From: Phylloscopus collybita
Taxonomy: Eukaryota; Chordata; Aves; Passeriformes; Phylloscopidae
NCBI GenBank assembly: GCA_027886175.1
Contig: JAJNNQ010000001.1
Span: 10,374,501 to 10,438,500, forward strand
Length of the DNA: 64,000 nucleotides
Direction of reading: 5' to 3'
The notes beneath the pieces were generated by a model. The model had not been told where the DNA came from. It ran no database searches and worked only from the letters and a program-made list of their open reading frames with translations. The position numbers and the translations under genes are program-made. The stretch's first letter is position 1; every line of letters starts with the position of its first letter. Shown in pieces: positions 43,804 to 55,700 of this stretch.

Positions 43804-46212
43804 TCAGTCTATTTCCAGATCACTGTCTTCACTGTAGCACGCAGATGGATTATGTATAGAAGTCAGGAGCAGCACGTCTTTTTCTGGCAGCAAACCACAT
43901 TCCTGCAGGAAAGCCTCCAGGTCTACGGCAAAAAAATCTTCTCCAAGCTGGTCAGTGATGCGCACGAAATTGCCAATGAGCTCCCCTGCCTTGTAGACCA
44001 GCAGAGCTGGCAGGGCATTGTTAGTGAAGCGAGTGCTGGCACCAATGAGTGAACTCTTCACTCTGCAGAATTTCACTGTTGGGTACTCAGCAGCCAGGCA
44101 GATCATGCAGCCGTTCAGGGATTCAGTGCCAGGGATGTCATCTTCATAAATATGGATCATGATCAGCGTGCTCTTGTGCTCTTTGTCCACGGTGTCCAGG
44201 AATGCTTCTCCGCTGGTGATCTCAAACACCTGCTTGAACTGCTGCCCACTGTACAACTGCTGCCTCATCTCCTCCATCCGCTGCTTCCTGTAGCGCTGCA
44301 AGAATTCCTCGTCGTCCTCGTCGTTGTGGATCATGTTGTATTCTTGTAGAGTCATCTAAAAAACACACACAGACGGATTCCTGAAAAACATCTGCACCAC
44401 TATATGGGTCACTTACGTAATGAGAATGTAAATCAAGAGGATTAATGTGGGTCGCTCATCTTTAATAACAGCAAAGTGCAACCCGTGAAGGCTCAAGCAC
44501 CCTGTGTATTACACTCCATTCTGATCTAATTAGAAACCATGTCCAGTGGGAACAGCCATTTCAGCCCTGAGTATTCCAGTTTTCACAAGCTGCACCAATA
44601 ACACAAGTGGCTGCTCCATGCTCTCACTTTAATCCAGGTTAATGGTGGCCATGTGCTCTCACTGAGCTGGGAGCACTGATCTGGAAACTGTGCCTGACCT
44701 AAGATGAGCTTCCTTCTCATCAGCTTTTCATTTAGCTTTGCAATTAACATTTTGTGGCACCATCGTGCCTGTAGAATTGAAATTAACAGGATTTTATGTA
44801 TTTTATATCTGTTCACTTGCTTCATTAAACTTACCTGCATCACTCAAGACACAGGAGAACAAAGCCAACTTTCATCATCTGAAGGCACAAACATGTCTGC
44901 GAATTAGTAACTTTTCTGACTATAACTCAGGGCTCGTTTACGGCCCAGCTGATTAAAACCATTCACTACCTCCAATGTCTTCAATTTCCGGAGCTCAGAG
45001 TTGAATTCTCCACACCCACTTACTAAATACTAAATTAATAAGGGCTCCTGGTTTCAGGCAGGGGAGGCAGCCTTCATAGTTTTGCTCAACTCTTCACATT
45101 AATCCCCCTGATCAACAGATGGGAAATCTGGAAAAAGCTTTTGGACTCCTTTGGTATTGCAGCTAAGTCACTTGTTTGTTATCACAGGCAAACAAAACTG
45201 TTAAATACTTAAGTGGCACTTTGAATCCTCTGTGCCATCTTACCTTTCCATTGATTTTCTCCTGAAGCTCTTTCTGCTTCTGCTTATCAGCCTCGTCATC
45301 CAGGTGAGACCTGCACGTCATGGACAGCTTCTTGATGAGCCTCTCCATCTCCCTGCGCTGCTCCTGCCGCTGCTCCGTTTCCAGCTGCTTAAACCTCCTC
45401 CAGTCGTTGATGACTCCCTTGGGACCTGCAAATGAGTGGGGAGGCATTTTGTATAAAAAAAGACAACACAACTTCACCTACCATTTACAATCAAGGAATC
45501 ATTTATGAATCAGTAAAGCAGTGACCCGGCTGTAAACGTTTCTGTAACTCTGCAAAACACTGAAATAAGTAATCTGCCATTTGCATGTCCTTGAGTTTCT
45601 ATTTTTTTTTTTTAAATAAGAAGGCTACAGTTTATTTAACTAGGCTACTCTTGTAATTGTCCCCAAGATTAATATCTGTGCTCTTGAAATAGAACCACCA
45701 GCCCACAAGAGTTCCCCTACTGTTAGCACGGCTTTCATCAGAACAAAATTAATGATATATTATCAAGCAAATTGTACAAATCAGCCTTGTCTCAGCTCTC
45801 TATCCAAAGCCTGACTGCTTCAGATATAATGCTGAATTTGAATTCTCTCAGAGGAGAAGTCAGACATTAAAAAAAGAATAGCTATTAAAAACAAGGTTAG
45901 ACAACAGGCAGAAATTGATCACCCTCTGAGTCAAATATGCATAAACCCACAAGTTTCATTCCAGAAAAAGAATTTTAGAAGAACATCACAAAATTTCCAA
46001 TAAACAAAGGATTTACAAAAGAAGTACATTGATATGATGATACCTGTGTTGACAGCGCTGCCATCGCTGCTGAGCTCCACCTCGCCCACACTTTCAGGAA
46101 TGCTGCTCTCCCCTTCTTTATCCTCCTTCTCACTGTCTTCATCCTCACCCTCACTGCTGCTGTAATAATACTGCAGCTTCTCACCAAGCAGTTTATCATC
46201 CGTAGAAGTCAT
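43804..46212 (-). CDS. PDCL: PDCL, phosducin-like protein (complete)
   Basis: Cytosolic co-chaperone of the CCT chaperonin that helps fold G-protein beta subunits and assemble beta-gamma dimers; it also binds beta-gamma directly. Coding exons are 46044-46212, 45244-45425 and 43804-44355 (903 nt, 300 aa; human 301 by recall). The N-terminus has the conserved DDKLLGEKLQYYYSSSE followed by an acidic Ser-rich stretch (aa 18-41, casein-kinase-2-like sites). NTGPKGVINDWRRFKQLE (from aa 55) is the family's beta-gamma-binding helix. A basic, charged helical segment follows, then a thioredoxin-like domain (about aa 150-285, including VHIYEDDIPG-type and GCMICLAAEYP motifs), and the acidic C-terminus SEDSDLEID. 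The start exon has an acceptor at 46219-46220, so a non-coding first exon lies upstream. The start of the last exon is at an AG|ATG junction. Nothing is broken. Confidence 0.97.
44356..45243 (-). other. PDCL intron between coding exons 2 and 3
   Basis: An AT-rich intron of 888 bp. I looked for box C/D motifs and saw an isolated C-like box near 44865 with no matching D box. I see nothing else in it. Confidence 0.6.
45426..46043 (-). other. PDCL intron between coding exons 1 and 2
   Basis: An AT-rich intron of 618 bp. It contains an isolated C-like box near 45735 without a D box at suitable spacing. No exon, repeat or RNA gene is seen. Confidence 0.6.
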
Positions 46213-46779
46213 TATGCTCTAAAAATAAATTAACAAAACAGAGGATGCATTTCTGACCAAACTTGCATCACAATCAATGGTTCTTTACTTCCTCGGGGCG
46301 GGTTTTAACCCCAGGAGAACACAGCCCACTCTCAAACAGCCCTCGATGCAGTCAGCTACCTGGGTTAATTCTTAAGGCACAATTTAAAACTCAATTTAAA
46401 GCCTTAGAGCCTCATTGGACAGCTCCATCAGGCCGATTCCCAGCTACTGAGTATTATTTGCATTATTTAACAACAATTTATTTGAACTGAAAAACTATCA
46501 ATGTAAAGAAGCAAATTAAGGTGTTCTAACCTGTATGCACTTCCAGTATTTCAGAGACAAGCTTCTACCGAGACCTGGAAGAAGAAATTTTAATCAAAGC
46601 ACTTGATAACAGCTCACTCCTGCCTGTGCAGGGGTCTCCGAGCCAGCCCAGGTCGTGTGTGTAACACAGACCCCGCCACCAGCCCACGGACACAGCCCGG
46701 CTCCCGGTTCTCCTGCCGAGCGCTGCAGGTTCCACAGGAGCTAACCCCAGATTCCGCGGATTACAGCGCCAGATGGCCC

Positions 46780-47140
46780 GGGATTACCGGGATCGCCCCG
46801 CAGCGGGGCCGGGCCTAAAGCGGGAGGCGCTCGGCCGGGGCCGGTGATTCCAGCGGGCCCCGAGCGAACCGGCCGGGCTCCCACCGCCCGTCCCGACACA
46901 ACCCCGGGCCGCGCCGCCGCCCCTCGCCCGCCCGGGGAGCCGCGCCCCGACTCGGGATCCTGCGGGGCCCGGGAGCACCGGCCCGAGCGGAGAGAAGGGG
47001 TCCCACCGCCCCCGGCCCGGCCGCCTCACCGCTCCCGGCCCCGCCGCCGCCGCCTCAGCGCTCCCGCCGCCTTCCGGGGCCGCCGCGCGGGGCACGGCGG
47101 GAAGGAGGCGGCCGGGGGCGGGGACGGGCCCGGCCCCGCC
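46780..47140 (-). promoter_or_regulatory. PDCL: PDCL CpG-island promoter and non-coding exon 1
   Basis: A CpG-dense segment. A strong donor (GAGCG|GTGAGG on the minus strand, exon base 47030) fits a 5' untranslated exon running from about 47100 to 47030, spliced to the coding exon at 46218. No TATA box is seen. The exact start site cannot be read from sequence. Confidence 0.65.
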
Positions 47141-47142
47141 AC

Positions 47143-47440
47143 GGGAACGGCACCGGCGGGGCGGGACCGCCCGCCCGGGGAACGGGAACGGCACCGGCAG
47201 GGCGGGACCGCTCTGCCAGGGCACGGGAACGGCACCGGCGGGGCGGGACCGCCCTCCCAGGGAATGGGAACGGCACCGGCGGGGTGGGACCGCCCGCCCA
47301 GAGAACGGGAACGGCACCGGCGGGGCGGGACGGCCCTCCCAGGGAATGGGAACGGCACCGGTACCGGCAGGGTGGACCGCCCGCCCAGGGAACGGCACCG
47401 GCGGGGCGGGACCGCCCGCCCGGGGATCGGGAACGGCCCC
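47143..47440. repeat. GC-rich 41-bp minisatellite between PDCL and RC3H2
   Basis: Five consecutive units of exactly 41 bp start at 47143, 47184, 47225, 47266 and 47307, each beginning GGGAACGGCACCGGC. A 46-bp variant at 47348 and at least one partial unit follow. Units are about 85-95 percent identical by eye. The array lies just upstream of the PDCL non-coding exon and just past the RC3H2 poly(A) site. It produces long repetitive open frames in several phases that are not genes. Confidence 0.95.
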
Positions 47441-47529
47441 GGCCCCGCTCCCCCCGCCCCGGAGAGGCTCCGTTGCCTCCGCTCCCCCCGGACCTCCCCA
47501 GCCCCCGCTGACGACAAAGAGCCCGTGTT

Positions 47530-50500
47530 AAGGTGGACAAATAATTTTTATTCGTGCATGCAAATACATGTCAATACTGCAAACTTCTTCCATCGAGTCT
47601 CTCAAACACCGAACCGGGATGCTCTATCCGTGCCCAGCCAAAGCTACAACCTCTGCACGTCAGTGCTACAGCGACACACGGGCCCCGCCGGGGCCCCCCT
47701 ACTCTAACACGAAGGGAAACATTACCATTGGGAATCAAAACCGAAATAAACGGAATAGAATTTACTCCCCCATATATCCCCATTTCATTTTACAGATTTT
47801 TTTTTTCTTTAAATTATAGTTTTAAATAGAAGCTGAGAATGCGCCATAAAAATGAGCATTAAATCCATCGTAGCGATGGTGCCTGCTTTATACATGATGG
47901 GTGTACACCATCTTTTATTTCATTTACATTTCAATCGAACAATAGATTTGCAAAGAAAATGTCTAATACAGACGTAAAAATATTCACACTAGAGCTTCAC
48001 AATCGGTTGTACAATTGACAAACAGGCCTCTTTTCCCAAACTTTCCAGCTAAGCAAATTTATAAAATGTAATCAATGCAACAAGAAAAAAAAAATTTTCT
48101 TTAAAACTTCCAGGGAAAAGAATACGCAGTAAACAGTATCAATGCGACAGCAGATGCTGCAAGCTAACCACAATACTTCGGAGTGGCTGTACAGTGGGTA
48201 TGTGCAGTACAAATCAAAGCCACGTGTGTTGTATCACAACTACTGTATAATGTACTTGTTTGCCCAGCTAAGAAAACGCATGCATTCCCATGCCTTGGGT
48301 AACGGAGATCTACTCTGGAGAAATCCATGGGCTATGTGCAAATGACCTTGGCTTTTGGCAGTAAGAAACGCAGCCAGGCTCTGCTTTATTTCAGCTTTTA
48401 CAGCAGAATCTTGAGTGATTAAAAGCTTCCACAAGCATCCTTAAATAATGGGGTGTAGAATTATGTTTGGGCATTGGGCACTTTGATTATTCAGATTTGT
48501 TTCATCTCATCAGTGACAGTTTTGGGGTTTTTTTTTTTTTTTTTTTTGCCCCCTTGTCCTGCTCCCTTGCCAGCAAAGAGATGCAGGGGGATGATTACTG
48601 CCAAAGTCAGCTGTTCATTTATACTGGGAAATTGGGTCATTTAAAAAAGCACATTTATTGTGTTCTGCTTGCAGAAGAGGTCCCTCAATGAGAGGGAACT
48701 TCCTAATAAAGGGATTTAAACTACAACATAAAAATGGACTTTTACATCCTATAGATCATCTGATCCTTTCTCATTTTGTTACACTCTCAAATTCAACACC
48801 TTCCTTTAATACCAGTCTAATAATTAATGAAAAGTCTGTTCACAAATATGATCAAGGAGCTGCTGGCATACAGTGTTTATGTACAGCAACAGGTACAACT
48901 TGACAACTTGTGCTTTAAAAAATGCAAACAAAACCAATGTTTGGAACTATTCTGAGTTTAGATTGAGTTATTTTAAGCGTTCTTTCCTCAGCTGTTTCTG
49001 ACCACTGTGCATTATTTTGTACCTCATCCAGCCTAGTACACTATTATACAAGAACAGCATTCAGCTCTTGAGTACAGGAGAAATTAAAATTTCAATTGAG
49101 TTATCAAAGCACTAAAACCTTCCAAATTAGACTTCTACAAAGAGCTTAATAAAGAGCTTATTTAACATAATCAGCTGTGTACAACTGTTTTCTTTTTCCT
49201 AAATCAAATGCCAAACTTCAGTGTCCCTGTACTAGACTACCAAGAACCAACGCCAGTTTGCTTTGCAAAGAGTCTAACCTTGCCTTTGAAGGGTCTAGTA
49301 TACATTCTACAATGCAAAATCTGCATAAACACTAAGATTCATTTCTTGTCACCTGTTTACAGGAACAAAATATCAGTAGCAGGGCAATCACTCTGCTCTA
49401 AGTATATTGTTAAGAATGTACAGATAGTTACTTTCTCACACAAGCATTCTCCCAGCACAAGCATTAGTCTCTATTAAGACCTATGTGGGAAATGAGGCAA
49501 ACCAAGGAATGAATCCAGGTAGTGAGGCAACACAATTAACTTAGATACTAATAATTCCCGTCTCTCTTGCATGTGAAATCCCTGCTGTACCCCTAATGGG
49601 GAAAAAAAAAAATAAAAATAAAAATAACCAAACCAAACCAACCCAAAATGCTTGTCCAAGCAAAGCAAAAGAGCCAATCTCTTTCCCCGATCTGCTCCGG
49701 GCCTTCTTTTCTGACAGCACAGTAAATTAGGCCAAAACCTCAATGGGCATCACTGCTATTGACACACACAAAGGTAAGTCACTCTCTCAGTGTCAGAAAA
49801 TAAGCCCTTCCATAGCCCAAAGGCACCTGATTTACAACTAACAAATGAATACATACTTGTTTTTAAAGGGTCAAGGGCTGAAACTTCAACAAAGAAGGAA
49901 GCTAGAGGCAGGTGTTCCCACCTGCAGCTTCTTCTCCCTGTCAGGGCACTGGAGGGCATTAGTTTCATGGCAAAAACCACACAGTCAGTGTTAAAACCTT
50001 AAGACAAAGCCAGCGTGCTGTTAAACCCCCAAATAATTCTTTTGCCTGTCATTGTAGGTTAAAAATTCAACTAGAAAACTCTAGCCTCGGTTGAGAATCA
50101 GCTTTCCACATCAAGTGTATGGTCATCCTAGAGAACTGCTCTATCACGGGACCTCCTGCTGCAGACAAGAGTCTAGAGATACATTTGTTCTTAAATATGC
50201 CAAGACCTTGGCAGGAATATGTCAGGTTTATGTCATTTCACTGGACAAACAGGCAAATGTGTGTAAGCAGCTTATCCCAACCCCCTCCAGCAGAGCACAA
50301 CCAAGTTTTTAAAATTGCCATTTTAAAATTAAAAAGTTAAGGTAAATACACAATCAATTTATGTAGTATATATTCACCCTCAGATCATGCTGAAGATGTT
50401 CTGTGGAGTTCTGGTGCACAGAGGGCTCTTTCCCTGAGGGCAAATAAGGACTTCTCAAACCTTTATATTTTCTCTATTTTTGTAACAAAATAGCAATTTA

Positions 50501-52731
50501 AAATTTAAAAATCTTTTAAAAAAATTACATCACCTTCAACATGGAAGATCTCACTGTTTAAATATCCATGAAAGAGACATACTTGTTTGCATATCTGTTT
50601 TGGAATTACATTGTACAGCAAATAATAGTATCTCAGAAGCATTTCAAAAGTAATATAAATTCATATTTACAGAATGGTCTTGGTATAAAATATACAACAA
50701 TCATATTTATGTCTAACATTCTAAGTTAAAGTTAACATCAATAGGAAATAAGTTAAGGTGACAAAGGTGGTCTGGTTCTTGTATCCATTCACTTCACGTA
50801 GCGAGTGAAAGAAGCGTCAGTCTAACCCTAGAGTGAGGTGGCACTGGCTGGAGAAGGTACAGCAACAGCCAAAGGAAACTAAGAAAAGACTACTTGACTG
50901 TTTTTCTACATACATTCCTTGACATTGGAGTATTAAATAGATGTGTAAGATCTTCCATACTGACACCAGAATATCAAAACTAACCCTTGGATTTGCAGGT
51001 ATATTTACAACGTAATTATTTCATGGACAGGTTCGTTAGGAGAGATATCAAACACCAATATTTACTTAGTCTAATCAGTAACCCTCAGGGAAATGCCAAC
51101 CCCCACCCCCCAGAAGCGTGCACAAAACAGTTATCAAAATCTTACCCGACCACATAGCTGTGATTTTGTAAAATAACAACTCAGACGACCAGTAACATGA
51201 TCCTCTTTAAGCATTTTGCTAGCAGGAAAAGCCCTTACATGCAGTACACCTGGTGAAAGATCAGCTTGGCTTAAAATATTCCAGTACAATTTTCAGAGTA
51301 AACAACTTCACAGAAGTTAATAAAAACATAAAAAAAAATGTAAAACTTGTCACAAAGAAAAGTAAGAGGACAAACAAGAAGACAGTAATCATCAGGAGGG
51401 AGAGTCCTGCTTTCTTTAAAGAAAAAAAAAAAAAGTGGATTTTTAAGCTTCTCAAAAAAAAATATGCCCAGGGCTCTAGTTCATGTGTATTTATGAAAAC
51501 CAATTTTCAGTTGACATGTCTAACATGATTCTCAGTCACCTCTTAACAGGGCATAAATTCATACAGTTTTCAGCACTCTGAAGGTCAGATAATGCTATCT
51601 CATTGTATTTTCAAGGTCTTTGAAAATAAGTTGCCACTGAATGAACAAAAATTAAACCTGAATACAAGATTATGATTAACAACATTTAACAAAGGTAATT
51701 ACAACCACCTTAAATTCCCAATACTTAGTTTAAATTAAAACAAAACAGTACAAAAAACAGCAATACCATCTTGTTAGTCAGTGCAAACACTAGATACAGG
51801 GTTTTCAAAGGAAAGCCAAGAGCACCTGATACTTTTTGCCAAGTTCATCTGGATCCTATAATCTCCAAGTTGAGAACTATTAATGAAAAAAAGAAAAAGA
51901 AGAAGAAAAAAACCCTAAAATTGCTGTTACATTAGTGCATAACCTCTCAAAATCGTTGAAAATTGTTTCATGTATAGCTTGGGGAAATCAATTCCTAGTA
52001 CATTAGCTGGAGGACTTAGGCACTTGATTTACTTCTGATAACTTTACTTGGACAAGTAGCCTGTGTATGTGTATCTACAGTACTAAAGCATAAACTGGGG
52101 GGGGGGAATGGAACCCAAAAGCTGCAGCAAAGCACTGCCCCACAGACCTGCAAATAACGCAGCAGTGCAAAGCTAATGGTGTGTTAACCCTGTAAAAGCC
52201 TCAAGTCCAAATCTCCACCTCTCAGTCTTCCAACAGGAAACAAGACTCCATGCAAAGTTCCACAACTAAAGAAAAAGCAGCTGCAACAAGACAAAAGTTC
52301 TTCTCTCGTGAAACAAAATAGAGACAAATAAGTTAGTCTTCCTTTCACTAGATGTATCATCGTAGGATCCTGCTAGTTTAAATAACTGAGTTGTTAGTTT
52401 TCTACAGAAGCCATTTTCAACAAGAATGGCTCAGATACCGCACCGGATTGCTACAAACTCATAAAAAGCTGCTTTAAGCTTAAGTAAAACAATGTCCAAA
52501 TTCCATTCATTTGTGGAAAGTGAACGCCTTACCCTACTAAAGTAAGTTTTTTTTTTCTTCAGAATGCTAATGCGAGAGGGGCTTGAAGTATCAAAGAGTC
52601 CACAGGAAATGCATGACCCCAATATTATTTTTTTTAAAAAAAATATACATTATATAATATATATTATATATATAAAAAGCTAGTGTAAATGCTTCCATGG
52701 TGTGGTCACAAGCTGGAAAGATGAATGCCTT
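47530..52731 (-). other. RC3H2: RC3H2 3' untranslated region, about 5.2 kb
   Basis: AT-rich, exon-free sequence between the RC3H2 stop codon (52732-52734) and a minus-strand AATAAA at 47547-47552. It contains poly-T/poly-A runs (48524-48547, 51421-51434) and an AT-palindromic stretch (52620-52680) just past the stop. A long 3'UTR is usual for RC3H2. Additional internal poly(A) sites are likely but not resolvable here. No other gene is seen in this interval. Confidence 0.7.
47547..47552 (-). terminator. RC3H2: Distal RC3H2 polyadenylation signal
   Basis: AATAAA on the minus strand, immediately before the PDCL CpG island and minisatellite. It is the last such signal before the GC-rich DNA and therefore the likely distal end of RC3H2 transcripts. 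Confidence 0.65.
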
Positions 52732-55700
52732 TCAGCTGTTAACCATCCTGCCATTTGCAACAGGCTTTAAAAAGTCATTTTTATCCTCAGACATAATGTG
52801 AGCAGTTTTCAAAATGAGGCTGCCAACACTGACTGATGTGCTGATGGGCAGGCAGCTTGCATTGCTAACAGATGTTGTGATCGGCTGACTGAAGCAAGAA
52901 GTTACGGGCAGGATTGTTTTCTGCTCCTCCCTGAGGAGAAAAATAAGTTACACAAATATTAAACAAGGACATGCACAAGTATCCGGAACTGAATTGTGTG
53001 CATTAAATAAATACTGACAAACTCATTTTTAGCAACAGGCTAAACATCTTCCTCTGGAATGGTACGCTCGAGGTGTTAAAGTAGTCTGCTTCACTCATTA
53101 AAGACTACAGAACATACAAACCTAAATTAGTGTATTTCAAAATCTACCTCTCCACGGAGATTTGTGCAAACAGTCCGCCATTTAACCTTTTGAAGTTTTT
53201 CTTAATTTCTGTTAACTATAAAAATATTCTGCATTTTTTGCTTACTGACTGTGAAAGGTATTTTGAACAGCTGTGACACGGTTCAGTGTGTACGATTACA
53301 ACGATGCATACGAACAATGGTACCAGCCTGGGACTTTCAGCTTTGTGGCCTAATTCTATTTCTTAACAGGTTCTTCTCACTCCACCATGTACAAACAATG
53401 CAGATCTCTAATCCAAGTCTGAGCAGGTACGTAGTTCATCCTTACACAATCATGCTTCCACTATTCTGATGCTTCTGCTTGTCTAACACTGGCAGACACT
53501 GCTGTTTTGTCTAACACTCACAGAATCACAAGGTCTTCACCTAAACTTTGTCTCTTCTGTTCCATAGATTCTTTCTGGTGCTGCTTTAGCAGGTGCCCAT
53601 TCTCTACGGTTGTTCCATTGAGGAGCTGATCCTCTTGGGAGCTAATCCCTAGCTGTATGTCCAGAATCTCCTACAAAGAAAAAAAAGGAAATGCCCATCA
53701 ACTCTGTCCCTACCAGCTTTACATTTTCCTATTAAGAGCCACTAGATTATGCTAATAGAAACAGGAGTCTGGTCATAAAACTCCTTAATTTTATGCCACA
53801 CTATTGTCTGCCACGATTCACTAAAGGAAAAGCCAATTATTCAAAGATGGCTGTGAATGACAAGAGCAGTATAAACTGTGAGCTGTTTTTAACTTCACTA
53901 GTGTAACCTGCCAGGTATCTGAGTGAGAAGTACAAGACCCCAAGTGCTAAATAATGGATGCCATTACCATGACTAAAACCAAAAGCTTTGCTAACAACAT
54001 ACTAATCTATAAAGACTAATGGAAAGACCCAGTGACCTCTTTAGACACAGATTTTTGTACTCACTTCTATCTGTTCACCTTGCCCATCAGGTTCGTCTGT
54101 ATCGAGGGCTGACAGCTCCAATTCAATGTCTCGGTCTGGCTTTGTGTCTGCACAGTCTTCAGGATAATCAGCCTAAAAAAGAATTAATATGTTCTCTAAA
54201 GTTGGCATTTTACTGGCTTCACACAACACTGGAGTGTTAAAAGTGAAAACAGAAGATGCATTCCTAGCACACAACATTTCTACAATACAAGAGAGCTAAT
54301 CAGACAAAAATGAACTTCAGGCATAGACAACATAGGATGCAAAGCTAAATCGAATCACACTAATGTACAGAAACAGAGAAATAAAATGAATACTAAAGAA
54401 ATTGGAGTCCATTGACAAAATGTTTAGATTTATAACACGCACAAAGAGACAAAAACTAATGGTTGCATGAAACTTATTGTCACATTCTTCCCACTTTGTA
54501 AATGGATGTTTGGAGCAGCAGGTGCACCTGCCTAATCTCAGGGAAATAACTGAGTGCAACAACAGCAACTTAACTTGCACAGAACGTGCTATAAATATTT
54601 GGGAGTGTCAAAACTAAGTTTCAACTTAGTTAAAATTCACACGTTTCTGTACGTATATAAACACCCTCCAAGATTTGTTTCATCCCAATTATCCCTTTCT
54701 TTACCTCACCATTCCTCAAATCAATTTCCTTGCTTAAAAGGTTTAAAGTAAGACGACTGCCTTCATCTAGAGAATTCCACTTCTGCTGCATGGCAAGTGC
54801 ATTTGCCTCTCTCTGAAGGAGTAAGGAGTTGCTTTTGGCCTAAGGAAAGAAACAGTTCAGTTACCAAACATTATACCTAAACCATGTGCAGTCAGACAGC
54901 TACACTAAGAAAATTTATTTAAAAGCACTTCACTAAACAATTTATTTTAAATTAAAAACCCCTTATGGTATAATAACTGGTCTTACCTGCTGTAATTCAA
55001 TACTCAGTAGATCTCCAGTGCTGGAATGCTTTCTGTGACCAGACAAATCTGTAACTATGAACCTGTCCCTTTAAAAGACAGAAGGCAAAATTAGGAATTA
55101 AAAACAAGCTCTAAACCAAACATCCCATAATTTCATTAGTCTATCAATGTTAGATTTTTGGACAGAACCTAGATCTGATTTAGACAACGTGTTCTTCATC
55201 TTCTCTGTGGCTCATAATACTTCAAGGCATTGTATGCAGCAAACATCCTTATTTTTTACATGGGTAAGATGTGGCAAAAAACCCTGAAAGTACTCAAGAT
55301 TTTGACATGACGACTTGGCAGTACCTGACTCCAGTTCTTTGATAGGTCTCTCAAGGGACACACTGCTAGTAATTGTGCACTATTAACTGCATTAAGTATT
55401 AAAGACTACCCAAGTTTTAACCTAGTTTTTTTCCAAGGCTTTATGCTGGATAGGTAAAAAGTCTTTTACTTTAAAATTAAGCATGTCTATTAATAGACAT
55501 TCCAGATTCCCCACACACACACTGAGGACTTTGAAGAACTGCAAGCTACAGAAAAAGCTGTGAACAGAGCTCAGGAAGGAGTCCGTACCGTTCTGCATAA
55601 CGTGCTGAGGAAGCAGAATCTGAGCCATAGGCACTCCATCTTGAGTCTACAGCATTGACATAAGGGACATAATCTGCAAAAGAATTAAGACAGCATTCAC

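Noticed and set aside
44850..44880. Possible box C/D snoRNA in a PDCL intron
   Set aside because: A C-like box (GATGATGA on the minus strand) is present but no D box or terminal stem at suitable spacing.
46784..47540. Repetitive proteins of Arg/Pro/Gly-rich units on both strands
   Set aside because: They are translations of the 41-bp minisatellite and CpG island in shifting frames, with no splice or homology support.
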